From positions 1 to 5,458 of the forward strand of contig JASLXW010000128.1 of assembly GCA_030740135.1 (NCBI GenBank): a stretch of 5,458 bases of DNA, read 5' to 3'. The notes beneath the pieces are model-generated. The model saw only the letters and a program-made list of their open reading frames with translations, ran no database searches and was not told the origin of the DNA. Positions 1 through 4,913 of this stretch are shown in pieces. How positions within the stretch are numbered: the first letter of the stretch is position 1; each line of letters opens with the position of its first letter. The DNA comes from Nitrospinota bacterium (GTDB lineage Bacteria > UBA8248 > JACPRG01). A program made the position numbers and the translations under genes.

Positions 1-35
1 GAGAGAGGAGGTCCCTGGATGCAAGTGTTTGGGTT

Positions 36-71
36 GCCTCGTAGCCTCCTGCGCGCAGGAGGCTACGAGGC
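36..71. repeat. Perfect 36-bp palindrome
   Basis: The left half (GCCTCGTAGCCTCCTGCG, 36-53) is the exact reverse complement of the right half (54-71), with no spacer and GCGC at the centre. The flanking bases (T35 and G72) do not extend the match. It lies seven bases upstream of the first codons with ferredoxin similarity, so it marks the point where that gene stops being recognisable. It could be an extragenic palindromic element, a hairpin-forming scar of a deletion, or a fold-back artefact of amplification or assembly near the end of the fragment. The identity is directly visible; the role is unknown. Confidence 0.85.
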
Positions 72-77
72 GGTGGA

Positions 78-464
78 ATGGACCGCGGCGCCGGGGACCT
101 GCGGAAGCTCTTCAAGGCCGAGATCGAGCGTCGAGGCTTGAGCGGCGTGGTGCGGGCCAACCGGGCCGGCTGCCTGGACGCCTGCGAGCTCGGGCCGAGC
201 GTGGTCGTCTATCCCGAGGCTATCTGATACTGGGTCGGCGGAGCCGATGACGTGAAGGAGATCGTCGAGCGGCACATCGTCGGCGGCGATGTCGTCGAGC
301 GGCTCAGGATGCCGGACGAGGACCGGGCGGTCGATGGGCCGGACGCCTCCGTCCAGACGATTCTCGAAGGCCTCCCAATAGGCCGGTCCCAAGCCGGGTC
401 CGGGGAGAAATGGGTTTCGATAGTATTTAATCTATACATTATGTGGCATCATATACCCCCTTGA
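78..464 (+). pseudogene. Remnant of a thioredoxin-like [2Fe-2S] ferredoxin, 5'-truncated and with an in-frame TGA
   Basis: Read from ATG 78, the frame gives a GDLRKLFKAEIERRGL helix, then RANRAGCLDACELGPSVVVY, then PEAI, a TGA at 225-227, and YWVGGADDVKEIVERHI followed by VVERL. This is the C-terminal two thirds of the small thioredoxin-fold [2Fe-2S] ferredoxins (COG3411 type, related to NuoE and to Aquifex Fd4). The family uses four cysteines to hold the cluster. Here only the second pair (C32 and C36, CxxxC) is present, and the N-terminal pair is missing. The TGA falls where the family has the Trp of a PEGVWY motif, so a TGG to TGA change is the simplest reading. Similarity ends near 320, and the same frame stays open to the TGA at 462-464. 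A strong Shine-Dalgarno (GAGGAGGT, 5-12) with ATG 19 lies upstream in another frame, opens only 40 codons through the palindrome, and may be the old start. A sequencing error could explain the TGA but not the missing N-terminus. Confidence 0.72.
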
Positions 465-497
465 AAGAGAACACTTTACGTATTCGGAGGATTTAGC
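421..497 (+). promoter_or_regulatory. AT-rich leader and ribosome binding site of yajD
   Basis: This stretch is much richer in A and T than its surroundings and sits just upstream of yajD, as expected for a promoter. An imperfect dyad centred near 445 (ATG 441-443, TGG, CAT 447-449, with interrupted pairing outward to about 435 and 455) could be an operator. TATACA at 433-438 is a weak -10 candidate without a good -35. The Shine-Dalgarno GGAGG at 486-490 stands 7 nt before the GTG start and fixes it. The promoter is inferred from composition only; the ribosome binding site is clear. Confidence 0.4.
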
Positions 498-830
498 GTG
501 CCGGGTCCGGGATTCCGAAAAGGTCGGCGGGGTAGAGGGCCTTTCAAGACCGAGATTCAGCCCGATCAGATCCGGGACTTCGTGCAAGACGCAAGGTCCG
601 GCAAGAAGTCCGGATATCGGGAGCGCTCCCTCGCCCTCCACGGATGGATTTGCGCCAAGTGCGGGCGGGAGTTCGACCGGGGGAGCCTCCATCTCCTCAC
701 CGTCCACCACAAGGACGGCGACCCGGCCAACAACCCGCCGGACGGCGGCAATTGGGAAAACCTCTGCGCCGATTGCCACGACGACGAGCATTCCCGGGGA
801 AGGTTGGGAGACTACCTCCAGGGCCGCTGA
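498..830 (+). CDS. yajD: YajD family HNH nuclease
   Basis: This 110-residue protein starts at GTG 498, 7 nt after GGAGG. From residue 38 it follows the E. coli YajD pattern closely: SGYRERSLALHGWICAKCGR, then LTVHH-KDGD, NNPPDGGNWENLC and CHDDEHS. It therefore has a zinc-knuckle HNH (beta-beta-alpha metal) fold, with CxxC pairs at 52-55 and 90-93, HH at 70-71, Asn85 and His94/His98 as likely metal and catalytic positions. HNH domains usually cut DNA, but the cellular role and substrate of YajD proteins are not established. The first 37 residues differ from E. coli YajD: residues 7-13 are very basic (RKGRRGR), which may help nucleic-acid binding. E. coli YajD has a longer C-terminal tail; this one ends 11 residues after HS. 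The neighbours give no functional link, and no partner such as a terminase or toxin-antitoxin gene is visible. The coding sequence looks intact. Confidence 0.92.
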   Translation: MPGPGFRKGRRGRGPFKTEIQPDQIRDFVQDARSGKKSGYRERSLALHGWICAKCGREFDRGSLHLLTVHHKDGDPANNPPDGGNWENLCADCHDDEHSRGRLGDYLQGR

Positions 831-838
831 GGGCGCTT

Positions 839-917
839 GGGCGCTTGCGCGCCGGCCAGGTTGCGATTGAAGTGTATACGCCGATTACAACTTCACTGGC
901 GCACGGGTCTTCGATAG
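839..917 (-). repeat. Dispersed repeat, copy A (inverted relative to copy B at 3445-3522)
   Basis: Bases 839-858 are the exact reverse complement of 3503-3522 (20 of 20). After a diverged middle with a one-base gap, 897-906 again matches 3456-3465 exactly (10 of 10), and similarity continues to about 917. By eye, roughly three quarters of about 76 aligned positions agree. The element begins 8 bases after the yajD stop. Its outer end holds a hairpin (GGCGC, loop TTGC, GCGCC, 840-853). Two tandem GGGCGCTT units occupy 831-846. There is no T-run, so this is not a standard intrinsic terminator. It contains no gene and may be a REP-like or non-autonomous element. Confidence 0.7.
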
Positions 918-993
918 TCCAATGAGTAAATGCGCGAGTGCAGAAAGCCGCCGGCGCACGTCGCGCTGTCACGGCTGGATGCAGGAGCGGTAA

Positions 994-2055
994 TTGACCG
1001 CCGAATCACGCCCCCCGCCATCCCTCGGCGTTTGCATTGTGGGATGCGGAGGGATCGCCCGCAGACACGCGGCGGCCATGCGCCGCCTGAAAGACATCCC
1101 CCGGCTCTTCTTCGCCAGCCGCTCGGCCGAAAAGGCCGAGACGTATCGGGCGCGGTTCGGGGGGGACGTCGGCTTCGGATCCTACGAGCAGGCCCTCGGG
1201 GATGAGCGGGTCCACGCCGCCGTCATCTGCACGCCCCACGATCTCCACGTTGAACACGCCCTTCTGGCCGCTTCTCGCGGTGTCCACGTGATGATGGAAA
1301 AACCCATCGGGCGGACGCTCGAGGAGGCCGACGAAATCATCCGGGCCGTCCGCGCGGCGAAGCCGAAGGCCGGCGGCCGGTGCGTTCTGATGGTGGCCGA
1401 GAACTTCCGGTTCAAGCCCAGCGTCCGAAAGGCCCGGCGGCTCATCGAGGCGGGGGCCGTGGGCCGGGTGAAGTGCGCCCGGGTGAAGATTGCGGGGATT
1501 TCGAGGCACGGCGGATGGCGGACCGACGCGGAACGGATGGGCGGCGGCGCGCTCCTGGACGGTGGAATCCATTGGGTGGACACCTTGCTCTGTCTGGCCG
1601 GAGCGGCGAAGAAGGTCTATGCCGTCCGGGGTCCGAAGACCCGCGAGGGCGTCCCCGTCGAGGATACGGTGCATGTCGTCAGCGAGCATGAGGGCGGGGT
1701 CGTCGGTGAATTGACCCATTCCTGGGGCATCCCGGCCCCCGGCAAGGTGCAGTTCTCCTCGGTCTCCGGGACGGAGGGGACGCTTTATATCGAGAACCAC
1801 GGCTACTTTCTCTATCTCGCGGGGAAAAAGAGGAGGATTCATCTCTCGCCCATGAGAGATTTGGCGGGTTTCACGGCGATGCACGCCGAGTTCTTGCGGG
1901 TGGTGAGGGCCCGGCAATCGGCGATGTCCGCCGGGGAGGTTTCGACCGCTGAAACGGAGGAGGTGGAGATGTCCGGGGCCGAGGGGCGGCGCGCCCTGGC
2001 CTTTGTCCTCGCCGCGTATCGGTCTTTCCGGGAGGGGCGGGCGGTTGAGCTGTAG
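994..2055 (+). CDS. Gfo/Idh/MocA family NAD(P)-dependent oxidoreductase
   Basis: This is a 353-residue cytoplasmic oxidoreductase. TTG 994 is chosen as start because AGGAG (983-987) lies 6 nt before it and the Rossmann fold begins soon after. The N-terminal dinucleotide-binding domain shows the glycine motif GCGGIA (17-22), ICTPHDLH (78-85) and the family EKP motif (102-104), whose Lys103 is the usual catalytic or cofactor-contacting lysine. The C-terminal alpha/beta domain contains GGGALLDGGIHWVD (183-196), where Asp189 and His193 match the conserved Asp and His of the active site. Length and motifs are typical, and the frame is unbroken. Family members oxidise or reduce sugars, inositols, sugar acids and related compounds; the substrate cannot be read from the sequence. 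Its place upstream of a TRAP operon and a PrpF gene suggests catabolism of an imported organic acid or sugar acid. A 263-bp gap separates it from dctP, so co-transcription is uncertain. Confidence 0.93.
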   Translation: MTAESRPPPSLGVCIVGCGGIARRHAAAMRRLKDIPRLFFASRSAEKAETYRARFGGDVGFGSYEQALGDERVHAAVICTPHDLHVEHALLAASRGVHVMMEKPIGRTLEEADEIIRAVRAAKPKAGGRCVLMVAENFRFKPSVRKARRLIEAGAVGRVKCARVKIAGISRHGGWRTDAERMGGGALLDGGIHWVDTLLCLAGAAKKVYAVRGPKTREGVPVEDTVHVVSEHEGGVVGELTHSWGIPAPGKVQFSSVSGTEGTLYIENHGYFLYLAGKKRRIHLSPMRDLAGFTAMHAEFLRVVRARQSAMSAGEVSTAETEEVEMSGAEGRRALAFVLAAYRSFREGRAVEL

Positions 2056-2318
2056 GACGGATGTCTCGTGGTGAAAAGGGCGATCTGGCCATCCACCGGC
2101 CTTCCTCTGGAACGGCAAACCCTTCATGCCGGGGAAGAATTTTCGTCTCCCTGAATAAGAAGGCCGGCATCGAATTTACGGGAAGGGCCGCTTATATTGT
2201 TAATGGATAACATTCTATATCATATAGTGTTAAAAAACTGTTTCAGTCCATAATCACGCAAATTTGATATCTCGGGTAAATCCTCGGAAAAAGGCACGGG
2301 ACTTGAACCTCCATACAA
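2056..2318. other. Intergenic region where the dctP 5' half should lie
   Basis: This gap lies between the oxidoreductase stop and the first recognisable dctP codons. I find no trace of a DctP signal peptide or N-terminal lobe in any forward frame. ATG 2061 opens a 49-codon frame (to TAA 2208-2210; MSRGEKGDLAIHRP...), 5 nt after the oxidoreductase stop, with only a poor ribosome site and no family I recognise, so I do not call it a gene. ATGCCGG (2126-2132) and CCGGCAT (2164-2170) form 7-bp arms around a 31-nt loop. From about 2190 to 2290 the base composition turns clearly AT-rich. The junction near 2319 is probably a deletion endpoint. Confidence 0.5.
2198..2232. promoter_or_regulatory. AT-rich dyad, possible operator
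   Basis: Three copies of one pentamer alternate in orientation: TGTTA (2198-2202), TAACA (2208-2212) and TGTTA (2228-2232). Between the last two lies an exact dyad CTATAT-C-ATATAG (2215-2227). TAACA and TGTTA therefore extend that dyad to 11 pairs, with a 2-nt bulge (2213-2214). The site sits in an AT-rich island just before the TRAP operon, where a promoter with a repressor or activator site would be expected. No regulator gene is present in the window, and no clean -35/-10 pair was found. Confidence 0.35.
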
Positions 2319-2917
2319 TGTCGGAACGGCTTCCGCCAGCTCACCAACGGCAAGCGGCCCATCCGGAGGCCGGAGGACTTGCCCGGCATCAAGTTCCGCG
2401 TCGCCGGGACGAGGATGTACCTGAGGATCTTCCGCCTACTGGGGGGAACGCCCTGACGATGAACTTCGGCGAGGTGTTCTCCTCTCTTCAGCAGGGGGTG
2501 ATCGACGGGCAGGAAAACCCCCTCTCGGTCATCGCCTCCTCGCGCCTCTACGAGGTGCAGAAACACGTCACGATCTGGAACTATTCGTTCGATCCCCTCA
2601 TTCTCTCCATGAACGGCAAGCTCTTCAGCGGCCTTTCCCCCGGGTTGAAGCGGATTTTCCGGACCGCCGCGCGGGAGGCCCTGGAGTATGAGCGAAGGTG
2701 GGTTGCGGAGGACGATAAGCGCCTTCCCTCATTCCTCGAAAAGAAGGGGATGAAGGTCATCCGGCTCGATGGCGCCGAACTCGCCGTGTTCAAGAAGAGA
2801 GTGAGACCGGTCTACGATGAATGGGCGCCCAAGGTCGGCCGGGATGTGATGGACCTCGCCGAGTCCGAGGTGCAAAGGGCCGTGAAGGAATTGTCGAAGG
2901 AGGGCAGGCGCCCGTGA
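2319..2917 (+). pseudogene. dctP: TRAP transporter substrate-binding protein DctP, 3' half only, frameshifted
   Basis: Full DctP proteins are about 330-350 residues and are exported to the periplasm, where they bind organic acids for the DctQM permease. Here recognisable sequence starts at NGFRQLTNGKRPIRRPEDL (from 2322), roughly the family midpoint. It continues in that frame through GIKFRVAGTRMYLRIFRLLG to 2444. In a run of six G (2441-2446) the frame changes: the continuation, ALTMNFGEVFSSLQQGVIDG then QENPLSVI, is read from AAC 2447, as if one base were missing. From there the frame is open to the TGA at 2915-2917. The Arg of FRVAG matches the carboxylate-binding arginine of TRAP binding proteins, and the QQGVIDGQEN signature is intact. 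The signal peptide and N-terminal lobe are absent, and the upstream extension of the frame has a TGA at 2304-2306. The product cannot be a working binding protein. The stop overlaps the dctQ start by 4 nt, as in intact TRAP operons. Confidence 0.85.
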
Positions 2918-3441
2918 AACGCTTGGGCCGGGTGGAGGAGATCCTCCTCGTTCCGATTCTGGCCGCCATGGCGGCGTTGGCGTTCGCGGGCGCGGCCGCC
3001 CGGGGCGCGGGGGTTCCCATCGCCTACATCGAGGAGGTCGCGCCCGATCTCTTCGTCTGGGCGACGTTCCTGGGGGCGGCGTTCGCGGCGCGGCATCGGG
3101 CCCATCCGGGCCTCTCCGTTCTGAGAGAAAACCTGCCCCCCGGCTTGCGGCGTTGGCTGGATGGGATCGTGGCCGGCCTGACGGTCCTATTCTTCGGCGT
3201 CCTCGCGGTCCAGGGGATTCGGGCCGTGGGGATCTCCATCCGGATGGGCGAGACGACGGCCTTGGGCGCCCCGGCCTACTGGGTGACGCTGGCGGTCCCG
3301 ATTGGTGCGGCGCTCTATATTTACCGTGTTCTGAACCCCGCCGATCCGGAAGGGCCGCCAGGGGGGGGCGTCCCCTTTCCGATAAACAGGCCGGCCGGAC
3401 ACGCGGTGGCGGCTCTCCATACTCTCGCATCTAGACGTTAG
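2914..3441 (+). CDS. dctQ: TRAP transporter small permease DctQ
   Basis: This 175-residue membrane protein starts at GTG 2914, overlapping the dctP stop as GTGA. AAGGAGG (2897-2903) stands 10 nt upstream. The longer in-frame start at 2821 would only read dctP DNA. Four hydrophobic spans are visible at about 8-29, 43-60, 83-103 and 120-138, the normal DctQ topology. Family residues include the EE pair (40-41), FVWATFLGAA (47-56) and the basic/His stretch AARHRAH (58-64) after helix 2. DctQ pairs with DctM to form the sodium-driven inner-membrane permease. The tail after Asn141 is unusually long and Gly/Pro-rich, and a run of eight G (3361-3368) lies within it, so the last 25 or so residues may be out of the ancestral frame. 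The frame is otherwise intact. With dctP and dctM broken, the protein probably has no working partners. Confidence 0.85.
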   Translation: MKRLGRVEEILLVPILAAMAALAFAGAAARGAGVPIAYIEEVAPDLFVWATFLGAAFAARHRAHPGLSVLRENLPPGLRRWLDGIVAGLTVLFFGVLAVQGIRAVGISIRMGETTALGAPAYWVTLAVPIGAALYIYRVLNPADPEGPPGGGVPFPINRPAGHAVAALHTLASRR

Positions 3442-3444
3442 TAC

Positions 3445-3522
3445 GAATCTGAGCGCCGTGCGCCACAGAGGTTGTCATGAGGCAAGCACCTCACCCGCAG
3501 CTTGGCCGGCGCGCAAGCGCCC
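3445..3522 (+). repeat. Dispersed repeat, copy B, in the dctQ-dctM gap
   Basis: This is the partner of the copy at 839-917, in opposite orientation. The exact 20-bp match is at 3503-3522 and the exact 10-bp match at 3456-3465. The outer hairpin here is GGCGC, loop GCAA, GCGCC (3508-3521); in RNA GCAA is a stable GNRA tetraloop. The element fills almost all of the 91 bases between the dctQ stop (3439-3441) and the dctM start. In most TRAP operons these two genes nearly touch, so it probably inserted here. Confidence 0.7.
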
Positions 3523-3532
3523 CGGTAACGTC

Positions 3533-4117
3533 TTGATCCCGGCTGTACTCTTCGGAACGTTTGTCCTCCTTCTCCTTTTGGGCGCCCCGGTGGCGATTGC
3601 GCTGGGGCTGGCGGGGGTCGTCACGGTCTGGGCGTTCGACCTGGCCCCGTTGGTGTTTCTCCCGCAGCTCATCTTCGGCGCGGCCCATTCGTGGACCCTG
3701 CTGGCGATCCCCTTTTTCATCCTGGCGGGGAACATCCTGGCGCGCGGGGAAATCGCCAGACGCCTGACCGTTGTGGCCCGTTCGCTCGTGGGGACCGTGC
3801 GGGGCGGGCTGGGTTACGTGACGGTGGCCGCCTCCGTCTTTTTCGCGGGCCTGTCCGGCTCGGGCCCGGCGCACGTTGCGGCCATCGGTGCGTTTCTCTA
3901 TCCCGGATTGCAAGGCGCGGGTTACCGCCGATCCTTCGCCTCGGCCCTTCTGGCGGCGGGTGGAGGGATCGGAATCATCATCCCGCCTTCCATCGCCCTG
4001 GTAATCTACGGCGTCCTGGCGGAGACCTCGATCCCGAAGCGGTTCATGGCGGGCGTCTTTCCGGGCCTGCTGACGGCCGCGAGCCTGGCGGCCGTCGTAT
4101 GGTTTGAGGCCCGGTGA
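3533..4117 (+). pseudogene. dctM: TRAP transporter large permease DctM, N-terminal part ending at an in-frame TGA
   Basis: DctM is the large inner-membrane subunit, normally about 425 residues with 11-12 helices, that carries the substrate and sodium path. TTG 3533 gives MIPAVLFGTFVLLLLLGAPV, which aligns with normal DctM starts. The frame is open upstream to GTG 3458, but that stretch is the repeat and has no DctM similarity. Neither start has a good ribosome site. Conserved parts include LLAIPFFILAGNIL (about residues 56-69), GGLGYVTVAASVFFAGLSGS, HVAAIGAF, GIGIIIPPSIALVIYGV and AGVFPGLL. The frame ends after VVWFEAR at TGA 4115-4117. The same frame then continues with DctM sequence, so one point change (for example CGA to TGA in the usual Arg-rich cytoplasmic loop) explains the break. 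Downstream reading without the stop is described in the next entry. Confidence 0.88.
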
Positions 4118-4648
4118 GAGCCGGCGGCGGTGGCGGAGGGCTTCGCCCACGTGCCGTTCGCCAAGGCCCTGCGGGAATCCCTCTGGGGATTGGGCGCGCC
4201 CGTCATCATCCTCGGCGGGATTTACGGGGGCGTCTTCACTCCCACCGAGGCCGCCGCCGTGGCGGTTGTGTACGGCCTAGCCGTCGGGCTTTGGGTGTAC
4301 AGGGACATCAGGCTGAGGGATCTGCCGGAGATCCTCTGGACGTCGGCCAGGACTTCGGCGGTCGTGATGACGATCGTCGTCATGGCGTCGGTCTTCGCGT
4401 GGGTCCTGACGGACCAGGGAATCGCCGAAGACGCGGCGGCGGGGTTGGGATTCCTGAAAGGGAGCCGCGTCCTCTTCCTCCTCGCCGTCAACGCGGTGAT
4501 CCTGGTGGCGGGTGGCGTGACGGGGGAGCCGCTCAAGGGCGTTGCGCGGGCGGTCCTTCCATTCGTGGCGGCGGAGTGCGCGGCGCTGCTTCTGATCACG
4601 TTTTTGCCCCCGTTGTCCCTTTGGCTTCCGTCGCTCCTGCCCCGGTGA
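4118..4648 (+). pseudogene. dctM: TRAP transporter large permease DctM, C-terminal part with an internal deletion
   Basis: This continues the dctM frame after the TGA at 4115-4117. It contains KALRESLWGLGAPVIILGGI, then YGGVFTPTEAAAVAVVYGL (the conserved TPTEA motif), RLRDLPEILWTSARTS and a hydrophobic run ending LFLLAVNAVIL. It then jumps to VAGGVTGEPLKGVARAVLPF and the normal C-terminal ALLLITFLPPLSLWLP. Intact DctM proteins have about 55-60 more residues at this point, including the segment with the TPPVG motif. The joint (about 4500-4517) contains a tandem 7-mer GGTGGCG (4504-4510 and 4511-4517). The deletion keeps the frame. A GTG at 4130 could restart translation, but no Shine-Dalgarno precedes it. 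With the stop and the deletion together, a functional permease is very unlikely. The gene ends naturally at TGA 4646-4648. Confidence 0.82.
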
Positions 4649-4913
4649 ACGGTGGTGATGATATCCATCTCGACGATGAGGATCGGTCGGCCTTCTTGAA
4701 CTTTGGGAGGAAGCGGGTCGGGAGTTTTTTCTTGACGCGGCAAAAATGAAGATAATCCGAATTCGACTTGAAGGAGGATATTTTCTAGATAGAAACCGGG
4801 AAGGTTTCAATGACGGAAAATTGGAGTGTATCCTACGGGTCCATCATTTCCAGTTAAGTCGAGGGATTTCTTGCTGGATGGGTCAGCAGGAGATATAAGG
4901 TTCGGAGGAATCG
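4649..4913. other. Lower-GC intergenic region before the PrpF gene
   Basis: This 265-bp gap has a clearly lower GC content than the genes, especially from 4725 on. TTTTTT (4726-4731) follows no convincing stem, so a terminator for the TRAP operon is not shown. TTGACG (4732-4737) resembles a -35 box and GATAAT (4751-4756) a -10 box, but the 13-bp spacing is too short for a good promoter. A perfect hairpin GAAACC-GGGAA-GGTTTC lies at 4792-4808, without a T-run. ATG 4746 opens a 50-codon frame to TAA 4896-4898, without a ribosome site or recognised family. The region probably holds the promoter of the PrpF gene, which would make that gene independent of the TRAP operon. Confidence 0.4.

Noticed and set aside
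19..141. 40-codon frame from ATG 19 behind a good Shine-Dalgarno
   Set aside because: It runs through the palindrome and then out of frame over the ferredoxin remnant. It may preserve the old start, but is not a gene in itself.
1006..2127. Long minus-strand open frame (373 codons) opposite the oxidoreductase
   Set aside because: It is the antisense shadow of a GC-rich gene with clear family motifs on the + strand, and its translation shows no recognisable domain.
2061..2210. 49-codon frame directly after the oxidoreductase stop
   Set aside because: It has a weak ribosome site, no recognised family and a composition that drifts into the AT-rich island; there is nothing to support expression.
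2285..2320. tRNA-like T-arm on the minus strand (GGTTCAAGTCCC)
   Set aside because: The T-stem does not pair beyond two bases and no acceptor stem, anticodon arm or CCA end can be placed around it.
225..4117. UGA read as tryptophan or selenocysteine, because two genes have in-frame TGA
   Set aside because: yajD, dctP and dctM all end at TGA, and for dctM this is exactly the usual family C-terminus, so TGA works as a stop. The dctM TGA does not fall at a Trp or Cys position, and TGG is used normally for Trp.
4691..4731. Intrinsic terminator after dctM, suggested by the TTTTTT at 4726-4731
   Set aside because: No stable stem ends next to the T-run; the nearby CTTC/GAAG pairing is only four bases and too far away.
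4746..4898. 50-codon frame between dctM and the PrpF gene
   Set aside because: It has no Shine-Dalgarno and no recognisable similarity, and overlaps the likely promoter region of the PrpF gene.
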